Origin: Vibrio renipiscarius
Lineage (GTDB): Bacteria; Pseudomonadota; Gammaproteobacteria; Enterobacterales; Vibrionaceae
Length of the DNA stretch: 64,000 nt
Assembly (NCBI RefSeq): GCF_000827885.1
Contig: NZ_JTKH01000019.1
Location: forward strand, 1-64,000
Direction of reading: 5' to 3'
A program made the position numbers and the translations under genes. Every line of letters starts with the position of its first letter. The stretch's first letter is position 1. Positions 1 to 7,715 of the stretch are shown here, one piece after another. The notes under the pieces were generated by a model that worked only from the letters and a program-made list of their open reading frames with translations, was not told where the DNA came from and did no database searches.

Positions 1-239
1 GTTACGGTTCCAACTCTATCTGCATTTCTCAGGGTAATTTCATCTGATACCAGTCAACCGACTCAACACCCTAGTTCATAGCAGAATCGCACTACAGCCA
101 GTTAGGGCAGAGTTATCGCTGATTCTAGTATGAATATCAGTCTAGCGATTAGCGACTGGTTCTAGCCCTGAGAGTGAGGCTGAGGTGGTTCTAGGTGAAT
201 GGCTTTACGATAAAACAGACCAATTACCCTGATATGGTA
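1..239. other. Gene-free left edge
   Basis: No credible reading frame, RNA gene or repeat was found here. The stretch lies outside the recognisable left inverted arm and probably belongs to an island that continues to the left of the window. Because a tRNA-Met 3' half at 9838-9882 points right, its 5' half and any integrase would be expected to the left of this edge. Confidence 0.5.
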
Positions 240-609
240 ATTGGTCATTAGAATGCTGTTTTCCCCTGAACTGTCAGCTTCATTAGCTTTTGGATCATGG
301 GTGGTCATTCCCTCACTGAACTCGGTATCTAAATCATTTATATATTAATAACTGGACCTAGTGGACAGGAATGTTGGTTATATTTTTGTTGGTTCAGGCG
401 GCGAGTTTTTCTGTGGTCCGGGAATGGTGTTAGATTGCATCAATGGGCCTAGGTTACACTCAGACAGATGAATGAGGGTTCTGTTGGCGGGATTCAGCTT
501 GAGATTGGAAATGTGGTTCTGTAGTGACTACGTGGAGAGGTTCGGTTAAGCCGATGAACTAGAACTAACAGGAAGTCATTGCGGACCGGATATAGACCGG
601 ACTAGAAAA

Positions 610-645
610 GATAAAGGCGCATGAATTTCTCCATACGCCTTATCA
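610..645 (-). terminator. Hairpin terminator after left tRNA-Met 3' half
   Basis: On the minus strand the tRNA 3' half is followed within about 7 bases by a GC-rich hairpin ending in a short T-rich run. It occupies the same place as the terminator at 9890-9923. The stem sequence differs from that copy while pairing is retained, so the structure, not the sequence, has been kept. Confidence 0.65.
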
Positions 646-650
646 AGAAT

Positions 651-695
651 TGGTGGCCCCTATGTGACTTGAACACATGACCAATCGATTATGAG
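651..695 (-). other. tRNA-Met(CAU) 3' half, variant copy (att-like)
   Basis: On the minus strand this reads as anticodon loop CTCATAA, anticodon 3' strand, a T arm with stem ATGTG/CACAT around loop TTCAAGT, acceptor strand AGGGGCC and ACCA. It matches the 3' half of the elongator-type tRNA-Met. The sequence 5' of the loop is element DNA, not the tRNA 5' half, so it is not a functional tRNA as it stands. The T-stem differs from the copy at 9838-9882 by paired, compensatory changes while the acceptor strand is unchanged. That is expected of an element-borne 3' half that must restore a tRNA on integration. Confidence 0.75.
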
Positions 696-852
696 CGAAG
701 TCCCGAACCCATACGCCGTGGAATCAACATAGCAACGCTGCCCCGAATCACCCTGCCAAATTGCATAACCCTATACCCTGCAAGATTTCTGCTGACGTTG
801 CCGACGGATTTCTACGACGACGCCGACGAGGAAATTGGGGGAATGAGTTAGT

Positions 853-1689
853 CTAAGGTTGCTCACACTCGTACCTTTCCCCCCAAACGTCCCACCCTTT
901 CTTACGTAAATTCTGTCGACCAACTTTAACTTTTTCTGCTGTAAAGAGTCCCTCAGGGGGAAGATCTAACCCAATATTAATTGCCGATGCTACTGATGAA
1001 TCTCTAAGCTTAAATGACTTAGGTAAACCATCAATACCCATTTTTCTGGTCTGCAAATCAGAGAAAAACAAGATTAGAGTATCTAGGTCCGAAGAGCGTT
1101 TCTGATTAATTAACAAGTGTAACGGAAGTTCAGAAGTTTCGATTTCAGCATCAAAAAACCTGTTCCTTAGCTCTTCAACAAAATCAAGTGTTGTTGGCCA
1201 ATATCTTGAATCAAAAGATAAAAGTGGTTGAAAAGATTCTCGTAGATACAAATTAAACCGTGAATGATGTTGGCTAGAGCTATTCAGAATATCAGCCAGA
1301 TCGGTATCAACATATGAGTACCAACGTGACCCCTCATTCAACTCCATTCTTTCTTCTAGAAGTAGAGCAAGTCTTCGTGCAGCATCAAAAATATCTTGAT
1401 TAGATTCAACAAACTTTTGATAGTCGGTTCTAATTTTAGCTGCTTGATTTGGGTGCCAGAAAAAGTTCGCATCAACCAATATTTCCAGAATCAACCTCTT
1501 TTGGTCGTCATCAAGTTGATTGTGAACATCTTCAAAAAAGTCATTCAATTCACCAGAACGCTCAATAGATCTCTCATATAGTGGAGTAAGACTCCCCCAA
1601 ATATTTTTATCCAAATTGTACTCTAAGTCCTTTTTCAGCCAATCAAGGCAGGCTTGAGCACTTAATGTTAATTTGTTCTTCGTTTGCAT
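853..1689 (-). CDS. Hypothetical protein, 278 aa, at the left arm of the element
   Basis: I do not recognise a family. The protein is soluble, acidic and helix-rich in its first half (an acidic stretch near residues 46-66 and a run of Leu/Glu near 105-120). Its C terminus is basic, with a KVGRQNLRKKGWDVW segment near 255-270. No signal peptide or membrane segment is visible. The start is chosen at an ATG preceded by AGGAC about 5 bases upstream. The gene ends only about 9 bases inside the left inverted arm and reads toward it. It is transcribed separately from the polymerase operon, whose terminator lies at 1840-1883. Because it abuts an end and the element has no visible recombinase, it is one candidate for an end-processing or cargo protein; this is inference only. 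Confidence 0.75.
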   Translation of the reverse strand: MQTKNKLTLSAQACLDWLKKDLEYNLDKNIWGSLTPLYERSIERSGELNDFFEDVHNQLDDDQKRLILEILVDANFFWHPNQAAKIRTDYQKFVESNQDIFDAARRLALLLEERMELNEGSRWYSYVDTDLADILNSSSQHHSRFNLYLRESFQPLLSFDSRYWPTTLDFVEELRNRFFDAEIETSELPLHLLINQKRSSDLDTLILFFSDLQTRKMGIDGLPKSFKLRDSSVASAINIGLDLPPEGLFTAEKVKVGRQNLRKKGWDVWGERYECEQP

Positions 1690-1839
1690 ATAAGTCCTGT
1701 ATTCGTTAGGTTATTACAGCAATCTTACCGACCGAAAGAGCGTAACTCGGTATTTGAAAATCTTTTTTTATCTCAGTTATAAATACCTTGTCGTCGACGT
1801 ACCTGTCCAACTCCACCCCGTTAACGGCAACACCAAAAC

Positions 1840-1883
1840 GAAAAAAAATCCGATATCAATGACCAAGGCCACCAATACCGGAT
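1840..1883 (-). terminator. Terminator of the polymerase/ATPase operon
   Basis: On the minus strand, just after the ATPase gene, a 17-nt-arm hairpin (ATCCGGTATTGGTGGCC pairing, with some G-U pairs, to GGTCATTGATATCGGAT) is followed by eight T residues. This is a classical intrinsic terminator ending the leftward replication-like operon. Confidence 0.85.
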
Positions 1884-1890
1884 GTGATAG

Positions 1891-3345
1891 TTAAACTAAT
1901 AGCTTATCAGACACCATAATGTAACGCTCTGCATCACGACCAAATTTGAAGTAAATACCATTAGCATTCAAGCTCGATTCTTGCCCTTTGAGCTTCGCTG
2001 TTAACGCCGCTGCACCTTTTGGTAAGTACATACTATCTTCATGTAATTGCAGATTGCTTAAAAGCTGAGATGGCGTAAATTTCTTCACTTTCCCACTGGT
2101 CATCTGCTTGAGCAATTTTTGCAATGCTATCGTCAAACTATCATCTGCCGTTCCCGATGCCATCAATGATTTCACATTAAGTTGATATGCTTTTTGTAAC
2201 TTGCCGCCCTCAACTCCCCATACTTTCTCTAGCGCACCAATCCATTTAGAAAAATCCATCATGCGAGCTTGATGTACCACTACTACATCAGGCAGAGCAG
2301 CAAGCCCCTTAGAAGCTAACGTTAACAACGCACCAAATATTTCTGGCATTGCCTCTGCTAGCTCTTCTTTTAGCACTAACTCTTCACGACGCTCCCCATC
2401 TTTCATCGGATTAAGGCATACTCGTAAGCAGCGAGAAGCCAAATCCGATTCCTGCACAAAATCATGAATACCGTTGAGAACCAATGGGCTATGTAACTCC
2501 ATCACGGTTAGATCAGAGGTGGTGTACAGGGTACGCTTAGCGGTAATACCTTTCGTTGCCGTCGTACATAACAAATCACTTTGCGATTTTTTCAGCGTAC
2601 GGAGATTATCAAAAACGGCCAAAAACATACCGTTAATTGTAATAATAAAGTCTTCCTGTTTATTGGGAAATGCCAATAGTGGCATCGCACTTGGGTCTAG
2701 TAATCCACGAAGAATGTTATTACAAAAGAAGCTCTTTCCTGCTCCTTTCTCACCTTGGATCATCAAAATTGGATAAGGTACTCCTTTCTCTTTTGGATGT
2801 GCCATAAGGTAAGTCATGTACGCAACCAGTAAGAAAAATGTACTATCATCAGTATTGATAAATTTCCTTAACTTTTTTAATGGGGTGACGGTGTTTTCAC
2901 AAGGTAGCTTTGGCATCACCATTGGTAATTGGAAATTAGGGCGAGAAAAGTACAGAGCATCATTGTATGCCGGAATTGATTCCAACACTTCTACACCTTC
3001 CGCACTCAGTTGAGCAACACTGCCATTCATCAAATCGATAGTAACGCTCTCTTTGTTTACCGTTCCGTACCGGATTTGTGGTTTGATTAAAGGTTGCTCG
3101 TAGTCCCATGCTATCGCCTCTACTTCATCGCAAGCCTCTTTGACAGAATGGCTACCAACAAGACGAAACTCAGCACGTTTAGCATATTTACGTAATAACT
3201 GCTTCCCCTTATCTGATTCTAGAGGCACAGCCAATTTCACCTCTGGTAAATGTTCAACTAAATATGTCTTACGGGTTTCATCCTGCTTAACAATTTTCGA
3301 ATTAAATTGACCTAAAAATTCACTTATTGCACTTTTCTCTGCCAT
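1891..3345 (-). CDS. P-loop ATPase, phage/plasmid helicase-like (replication module)
   Basis: This 484-aa protein has a Walker A motif GEKGAGKS (198-205) and a Walker B-like FLAVFDN (241-247). A sensor-like LVLNGIHD follows near 288-295 and a candidate arginine finger, SRCLRV, near 304-309. This arrangement resembles the ATPase/helicase parts of virus-type replication proteins (superfamily 3 / D5-like), where a single-Walker ATPase forms a ring on DNA. The first ~150 residues match nothing I recognise, and no primase motif is visible. It is the last gene of a leftward operon, 18 bases after the polymerase gene, with a strong AAGGAGAGG ribosome site. Its neighbour points to DNA unwinding or loading during element replication. 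Helicase activity itself is inferred. Confidence 0.75.
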   Translation of the reverse strand: MAEKSAISEFLGQFNSKIVKQDETRKTYLVEHLPEVKLAVPLESDKGKQLLRKYAKRAEFRLVGSHSVKEACDEVEAIAWDYEQPLIKPQIRYGTVNKESVTIDLMNGSVAQLSAEGVEVLESIPAYNDALYFSRPNFQLPMVMPKLPCENTVTPLKKLRKFINTDDSTFFLLVAYMTYLMAHPKEKGVPYPILMIQGEKGAGKSFFCNNILRGLLDPSAMPLLAFPNKQEDFIITINGMFLAVFDNLRTLKKSQSDLLCTTATKGITAKRTLYTTSDLTVMELHSPLVLNGIHDFVQESDLASRCLRVCLNPMKDGERREELVLKEELAEAMPEIFGALLTLASKGLAALPDVVVVHQARMMDFSKWIGALEKVWGVEGGKLQKAYQLNVKSLMASGTADDSLTIALQKLLKQMTSGKVKKFTPSQLLSNLQLHEDSMYLPKGAAALTAKLKGQESSLNANGIYFKFGRDAERYIMVSDKLLV

Positions 3346-3363
3346 TTTTGCCTCTCCTTAAAA

Positions 3364-4389
3364 TTATTTTTCTTTTGATGGCACCTGCATTTCAACAGCT
3401 ACCTTTAATGGAAAACCATTCAATACGTCGACGGCGGCGTCGGTTAGTGCTTGAATGGCTTTATTGAGTTGAATTTGATAATTATCGTTCTCTAGCCTGA
3501 CCAAAAATGAGTCATGGTTAGTCAATAGAAGTGGTATTTCTGCGAGATCTAGGTTGATACATGCTCGGCGCATGATGTCTGCTCCTGTCGCTTGAATTTT
3601 CCAATTACGCAGTGATAACTCGCTATCAAGATCCGAAATGGTATGTTGCCAATCGAGAGAGCGAGCAACACCGCTTGCTCTGATTTCGCTAGCACTTTGG
3701 TTTAGATACTGTTCTATCGGATAGATGAATTGAGAAAGCTCAGTCAACCAAGTCCTAGCTTGATAATTTGATACTTTCAATTGTTCAGATAACGTCTTGA
3801 CCCCGATGCCATATAAGTGACCAATCATTAGCCCCTTACATTGCTCACGAGTTACCTTGTCTTGAAAACGTAGAGCGAGTTGCTCGTATATGTCGCCCTG
3901 ACCATACCAATCAATAAGGATCTGACAATTCGACATGTAAGCCGCAATCATGGGCTCTTGCTGTTGGTAATCTAAAAGGGCATAGACACTGCCCTTAGGA
4001 GGGTTGAGCACTGACTTCCAGTATTCTTTCGGCACCTGATTCAGAGCAGCACCTAGAGTATGATCTCGCCCTGTTTTCGAATGAAATGCTGACACGTAGG
4101 GAAAGTGCCAATACCCGTGCTGATCTATAACTAAATCATCAACTATTCGCTTGTATTGACCTGCAACAAACTGACTCGTACCCGACACTTTTTTCGAGTA
4201 ACTCTCTATGCGCTTTTTCATCGCAGGAAAGTCAACCCGAATCTGTTCCCTCCTTTCTAAATGAGTTACGTGCCGTACAATTCTTCTGGCAATATCTATC
4301 GGTATTTTCTGCCTCGACGTTTTCGCCTGTTCGATTAAATGGGCTGGTAACAATCCATTCTTCGAGTGATAGCTAAGCTGCCGACTCAA
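3364..4389 (-). CDS. Family A DNA polymerase domain protein (short)
   Basis: The 341-aa protein carries the polymerase motifs of family A in order: TGR (106-108) followed by an LNQVP segment, motif A DYQQQE (140-145), motif B R181...K185...YG (193-194), the NWKIQATGADIMRRA segment (262-276), and motif C with HD (292-293). The catalytic aspartates of motifs A and C are present. It has no 5' or 3' exonuclease domain and is shorter than the polymerase part of Pol I. The only in-frame start near the first residue is TTG with no good ribosome site. The frame is open upstream to the TGA that ends the preceding gene, so it may be made by coupling or readthrough. It lies between an acidic-tailed protein and an ATPase, suggesting an element-specific replication or repair polymerase. 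Confidence 0.85.
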   Translation of the reverse strand: MSRQLSYHSKNGLLPAHLIEQAKTSRQKIPIDIARRIVRHVTHLERREQIRVDFPAMKKRIESYSKKVSGTSQFVAGQYKRIVDDLVIDQHGYWHFPYVSAFHSKTGRDHTLGAALNQVPKEYWKSVLNPPKGSVYALLDYQQQEPMIAAYMSNCQILIDWYGQGDIYEQLALRFQDKVTREQCKGLMIGHLYGIGVKTLSEQLKVSNYQARTWLTELSQFIYPIEQYLNQSASEIRASGVARSLDWQHTISDLDSELSLRNWKIQATGADIMRRACINLDLAEIPLLLTNHDSFLVRLENDNYQIQLNKAIQALTDAAVDVLNGFPLKVAVEMQVPSKEK

Positions 4390-4431
4390 AGTGTGTGAGT
4401 GTTTACCTAGCCCATATCGAACAAGAGCTAT

Positions 4432-5187
4432 TCACTTCGCCTGTTGCTCTGGAATATCATCAAAGTCGAATGAAAAGTCATCTTCATCGTCGAGCTTTAT
4501 GTCATCCACATCCCATTCATCTGACTCCGACAATGAAATAGGTTTTGGTTTTTCAATCTCGTCATTATGGGATGTTTCAACTTCAACATTCTTCTCATCT
4601 ACCTGTTTCTTGTCGTCGACGCCGTCAGGAGTCTCGACATATTCTCCCTCACCCTCTAACAGCTGTTTAGCCATGTAATGCTCCAACGAATCAATGAAAT
4701 AGTCCCCACCAAACGCTTGCTCTAATGACTCCTCGACTAACACCATATCAATCTCAAATGGAGCAATATCATGTTCAATAGAGAACCCATATACGCTTGC
4801 TTCTTTATCGCGCTTCACCGACACCACCTTTCCATCATTACTAGCTTGAATGAGTTCTAGTTTTGAACGGTTCCAAGTGTTCGTTGGCTTATGGCTCAGA
4901 ATGGCAAACCGAATTTCATCTTTCTGTGTTTGAAGTACATGCATCATTTTTGATGAAACCTTGTTCTTCGGTAGAGATTGAGCAACATCAGCATCAACAA
5001 GAAATGTCTCCTTAAAACCAGTGTCTGCATCCATATTCTCGATAACTAGCACAGGCATCCAATCTGATTTAGCCATAAATGGCACACCATCTGAGGGCAT
5101 CATTGTCGCCAGTGCATTAAATGGAATGTCTTTTTTAAACTCTTTCGCACGTTGCTTCTGCTTATTCAATTTTTCTAATAAAGTCAT
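4432..5187 (-). CDS. Acidic-tailed protein, candidate single-stranded DNA-binding protein
   Basis: No family is recognised with certainty in this 251-aa protein. Residues 1-170 look like a compact mixed fold, followed by a low-complexity charged linker. The last ~25 residues are strongly acidic with aromatics (DDEDDFSFDFDDIPEQ). Such a tail is typical of single-stranded DNA-binding proteins, including phage T7-type gp2.5 and SSB, that recruit partners to polymerases. It is the first gene of the operon (AAGAGGATC ribosome site) and is followed in the same frame, after one TGA, by the family A polymerase. The SSB role rests on the tail and the neighbours only. Its DNA encodes one copy of the GC-rich motif at 4612-4627. 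Confidence 0.7.
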   Translation of the reverse strand: MTLLEKLNKQKQRAKEFKKDIPFNALATMMPSDGVPFMAKSDWMPVLVIENMDADTGFKETFLVDADVAQSLPKNKVSSKMMHVLQTQKDEIRFAILSHKPTNTWNRSKLELIQASNDGKVVSVKRDKEASVYGFSIEHDIAPFEIDMVLVEESLEQAFGGDYFIDSLEHYMAKQLLEGEGEYVETPDGVDDKKQVDEKNVEVETSHNDEIEKPKPISLSESDEWDVDDIKLDDEDDFSFDFDDIPEQQAK

Positions 5188-5500
5188 TGTTTGATCCTCT
5201 TAATGTTGTTTTCATTACTGCTGGATTCAGCATCGCAATGGACCGCTTTAAAACGATCCATTAAGTTACAAAATCCATAGAGAATCTTTGCTTTCCAAAT
5301 TGTTAAAGAGCTTGAAAGGGCCTGCCCTCTCATTGATGCTGATTCTGAGTCATTGCCATGCGAATTAATTTCCACACTGCTCGTGATTGCTAAATCAATG
5401 CGAAATACCAACACTGCGCTGCTCGTTAGCCTCGGAATGGATTAAACCAGTATCTATGGCTGCTGAATTTCCATAGTGGTGGTGAAAGGTGAAAAAATTG
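5188..5500 (-). promoter_or_regulatory. Leader of the replication operon with rRNA-type hairpin and boxA
   Basis: Between the terminator at 5506-5538 and the first gene lies about 300 bases of untranslated leader on the minus strand. It contains a small hairpin AGGG-CAGG-CCCT (5328-5317). Five bases later comes GCTCTTTAACAATTTGG (5311-5295), which matches the boxA antitermination element of rRNA operon leaders (core GCTCTTTAACAA). The hairpin-then-boxA order is also that of rRNA leaders. The promoter itself is not clear by eye. A short open frame across the leader (5184-5414) looks accidental. Confidence 0.6.
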
Positions 5501-5505
5501 GAGGT

Positions 5506-5538
5506 AAAAAAAAAGAGAAGCTTCAATGCTTCTCTTTT
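5506..5538 (-). terminator. Terminator after the 404-aa unknown gene
   Basis: On the minus strand AAGAGAAGC and GCTTCTCTT form a 9-bp stem with a short loop, followed by a run of T residues. It separates the unknown gene at 5551-6765 from the replication operon, which therefore needs its own promoter. Confidence 0.85.
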
Positions 5539-5550
5539 GGGGGGATTGGT

Positions 5551-6765
5551 TTACTGCTTTCGGTCTTGCTCTTGCCTATATCCTTTACTGCTCTTGTTAA
5601 ACAACGTATCAGAGATATAACCAAATGGACCCTTGTAGTTTTTCCATTTGCTGAATTCAGTATTTAAGCTCTTTGCCCTACGAGCATGTAACTGCTCCAT
5701 TGATGGCTTGACGCCGTCGTCAGTTAATTTCTCTTTATCGTCATTCAGATAGAAGAACCGATCTTCTTGAGCAATATGCTGCGCTGCTTTACTGGCTGAA
5801 ATATCCTTATATTTTAGCCATGAGTACAACCATGCATTGATGAACAACCAACGATAGCTGACTCGTATGTCTTCAGCCTTGTATCCGCCATGCAACCTTG
5901 TGTAAATGAATGCATTGGGGCTTTTCAGCTCGACGTCTCTTGAAATTTTCTTTCCACCATATCTATGCTCTTGCTCTAACCTCTCGGAACACTTGGCTAG
6001 TTCATAACAAAGCACCAAATCAACGTAACGTTTTGTGTTAATCTTTATCGGCTCATATTGATTTAAACAGTAGGTAGCATATTCACTAATATAGCCGCGA
6101 ATATGTTGTTCTACGCGCTCTTGATACATCTGCAATAATGAACTGGCAAGTAAGGCATATCGTTGATTGACCCTTAGCTCTGATAGCTTTTGATGGTTGC
6201 TACAACACTGTCTTGCCAACAACTCCAACTGTTGAGAGACATAAGTGCAAGTCTCTACAATTTTCAATAGACACTCGTTCGAAATCATCGCCCCTTTTTT
6301 ATTATCTCTCGCTGCCAAGACTTCTTTGAGCCATTCGTCCCAAGCGTAGCAGCAATGATCTACAAGTTCGCAAAGCTCTTTTGATATCGTTGTTAACTGA
6401 TTATCAGTTGGATGCTGAAATACCTGCCCATTGGCCTCAACTTGCAAAATACTTCGAATACGTACATCACCTTTTTCATCTTTGACCAATTGCTGTACAG
6501 GTCGCTCTAGTAAGCTCAGACATTCCCAGTAATAGTCCTCTACCTCATCAAGTCCGAACAGATTCATGGCAAAAATGCTATAGGGATTATCACTTCCAGG
6601 TAAATCATCAATACCTATGGCTTTCTTGTAAAAAAAAGAACGTTCGTAGCTTGGTTGGCCTTTCCGTCTCATCTCTTTAAAACTAGGATGATGCTCCGCT
6701 ATGTGCATTTCAAAAGTAAGTAGATCATAATCTGATTCTGAAATCTTGAATGGTTGCCTTGCCAT
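5551..6765 (-). CDS. Hypothetical element protein, about 404 aa
   Basis: I do not recognise this protein. It is largely helical and charged, with two Cys-rich spots (CELVDHCCYAWDEW and ARQCCSNH) in its middle, many aromatic residues, and a basic C-terminal tail ending in KGYRQEQDRKQ. No signal peptide, membrane segment or standard catalytic motif is seen. The start is set at ATG 6765 (MARQPFKIS); a GTG 12 codons upstream is also open, and neither has a good ribosome site. It is alone in its unit, with a terminator at 5506-5538 and the paired GC-rich motif just upstream at 6820-6859. As one of the two largest unknowns in an element without a visible recombinase, it may be an initiator or recombination protein; this is inference. 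Confidence 0.75.
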   Translation of the reverse strand: MARQPFKISESDYDLLTFEMHIAEHHPSFKEMRRKGQPSYERSFFYKKAIGIDDLPGSDNPYSIFAMNLFGLDEVEDYYWECLSLLERPVQQLVKDEKGDVRIRSILQVEANGQVFQHPTDNQLTTISKELCELVDHCCYAWDEWLKEVLAARDNKKGAMISNECLLKIVETCTYVSQQLELLARQCCSNHQKLSELRVNQRYALLASSLLQMYQERVEQHIRGYISEYATYCLNQYEPIKINTKRYVDLVLCYELAKCSERLEQEHRYGGKKISRDVELKSPNAFIYTRLHGGYKAEDIRVSYRWLFINAWLYSWLKYKDISASKAAQHIAQEDRFFYLNDDKEKLTDDGVKPSMEQLHARRAKSLNTEFSKWKNYKGPFGYISDTLFNKSSKGYRQEQDRKQ

Positions 6766-6819
6766 ATTGACTTGTTTTTTTCCATAAAATATTTGTACCA
6801 CATTATCTTATGTTCTCGT

Positions 6820-6859
6820 GTCGTCGTCGACGAAATACCTCACCGACGACGCCGTCAAC
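6820..6859. repeat. Paired GC-rich motif upstream of the 404-aa gene
   Basis: GTCGTCGTCGACGA (6820-6833) and CCGACGACGCCGTCAAC (6843-6859) lie 10 bases apart in an otherwise AT-rich gap. The pair resembles the GC-rich patch of the inverted arms (793-829 and 9702-9738), including a GAAAT spacer between the two GC-rich parts. Candidate roles are an origin or a binding site for an element protein. Confidence 0.5.
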
Positions 6860-6905
6860 AATTAGTAAAAAAGTAGAGAATGATTATCCCCTACTTTTTC
6901 ATTAC

Positions 6906-7109
6906 TCAATCGACCTTACCGAACACGGCCCCAATAAGACCTGCCACAACAACGCACACTGGCGTACCTAAAGGATGGGGGATTTTAGAACCAATCATGG
7001 CACCGATGACACAGCCCCGTTTAGCTCCCTCTACGCTAAATTCTATTTCATACTTATGCTGTCTTCTCTCCATCGGGTCGTAGACCGAAAATGCATTACT
7101 TTTCATCAT
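6906..7109 (-). CDS. Small glycine-zipper protein, 67 aa
   Basis: The 67-aa product has a charged N terminus (residues 1-30). A glycine-rich hydrophobic stretch follows from about residue 31 (GCVIGAMIGSKIPHPLG, then VVVAGLIGAVFG), with glycines spaced as in glycine-zipper membrane peptides. There is no obvious signal peptide, so it may insert into the inner membrane by its C-terminal hydrophobic half. It is the last of three tiny leftward genes facing the WYL regulator. Function is unknown; toxin-like or membrane-anchoring roles are possible but unsupported. Confidence 0.55.
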   Translation of the reverse strand: MMKSNAFSVYDPMERRQHKYEIEFSVEGAKRGCVIGAMIGSKIPHPLGTPVCVVVAGLIGAVFGKVD

Positions 7110-7192
7110 GTATTGTCCTATATTGCAGATATGAAAAAGGGCGATACCACTGCTGATATCGCCCTAGGACATATTCAAATTATCAAGATAAC

Positions 7193-7330
7193 TTAGTCGT
7201 CATCATCGTCAGCCATGAAGTCGCCACCTAGCCAACCATCATCGCCCGGTTCCATATCGAAGTCCCGACTGAAACCAGAATCTTCTGTACCATCATCATA
7301 ATCGCCTTGGTCTTCCGTCCAACCGCCCAT
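7193..7330 (-). CDS. Very acidic 45-aa protein
   Basis: This short frame begins at ATG 7330 and ends at 7193. Its product is rich in Asp, Glu, Gly and Trp, has no basic cluster, and ends in five Asp residues (MADDDDD). The composition recalls small DNA-mimic or acidic regulatory peptides, but no family is recognised. It sits between a cysteine-rich 46-aa frame and the glycine-zipper gene, all on the same strand with short gaps. Codon-level support is only the clean frame and spacing, so it is moderately uncertain. Confidence 0.45.
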   Translation of the reverse strand: MGGWTEDQGDYDDGTEDSGFSRDFDMEPGDDGWLGGDFMADDDDD

Positions 7331-7356
7331 AGTTGCCTTCAATTACTCTAAAACTA

Positions 7357-7497
7357 TCAACACTTCTTACAGTAGTTCTGGGTGACTTGCTTACATGAAT
7401 TACACACCCATTTCCCACAACGACTGCACGAAGTTCCGCCCATTACGTCTGTCTTTTTAGAACATTTACTACAAGTCCAACGTTTCATCATTTTCAT
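7357..7497 (-). CDS. 46-aa cysteine-rich zinc-ribbon protein
   Basis: The 46-aa frame holds eight cysteines in four CxxC pairs (CSKC near 9-12, CSRC near 24-27, CNSC near 32-35, CKKC at the C terminus), the pattern of a protein binding two zinc ions. It is basic overall. AAGGA lies a few bases upstream of the first ATG; codons 3 and 4 are also ATG. Products of this kind are often annotated in Vibrio islands as hypothetical zinc-ribbon proteins. It is the first gene of a tiny leftward set divergent from the WYL regulator. Confidence 0.55.
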   Translation of the reverse strand: MKMMKRWTCSKCSKKTDVMGGTSCSRCGKWVCNSCKQVTQNYCKKC

Positions 7498-7542
7498 GCT
7501 TCCTTATTAAATTCAGTTGCATTGCAACACTGGTGAGATTAT

Positions 7543-7582
7543 TTACCGACATACGGACAGCTTGTGTCCTCTCATTCGGTAA
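7543..7582. promoter_or_regulatory. Nested palindrome between WYL regulator and small genes
   Basis: TTACCGA (7543-7549) and TCGGTAA (7576-7582) form an inverted repeat that encloses a second one, GGACA-GCTTG-TGTCC (7555-7569). The site lies in the divergent gap between the WYL regulator and the zinc-ribbon gene. That is the expected place for an autoregulatory operator of a WYL protein, which bind inverted repeats as dimers. Confidence 0.5.
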
Positions 7583-7715
7583 TTTTGTTTAAGTTGAGAA
7601 AACCTAGAAGCGATAAGGCTTATAAAACCTATGCCAGTTCTAGGTGCTTAACGTTTTCATTCATTTAAAAATCAAACGGACGCAACCTGTCCAAGCCGAC
7701 CGTTACGATGTAGAA

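Larger units (their letters stand above)
240..844. repeat. Left compound inverted arm
   Basis: Read on the minus strand, this arm runs from the inner 164-bp part (844-681) through a tRNA-Met 3' half (695-651) and a hairpin terminator (645-610) into an outer part (600-240). The outer part shares conserved blocks with 9929-10285, including a block around 350-400 and another around 490-520. Variable stretches separate the blocks, as in regions carrying protein-binding sites or structured RNA rather than coding sequence. I see no gene in it. Confidence 0.8.

Noticed and set aside
651-695. Complete tRNA gene at the left arm
   Set aside because: The 5' half (expected GGCCCCT acceptor strand and D arm) is missing; only the 3' half from the anticodon loop is present.
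5184-5414. 76-aa frame upstream of the acidic-tailed protein
   Set aside because: It covers the boxA leader, has no ribosome site, and its sequence is fully explained by the regulatory leader.
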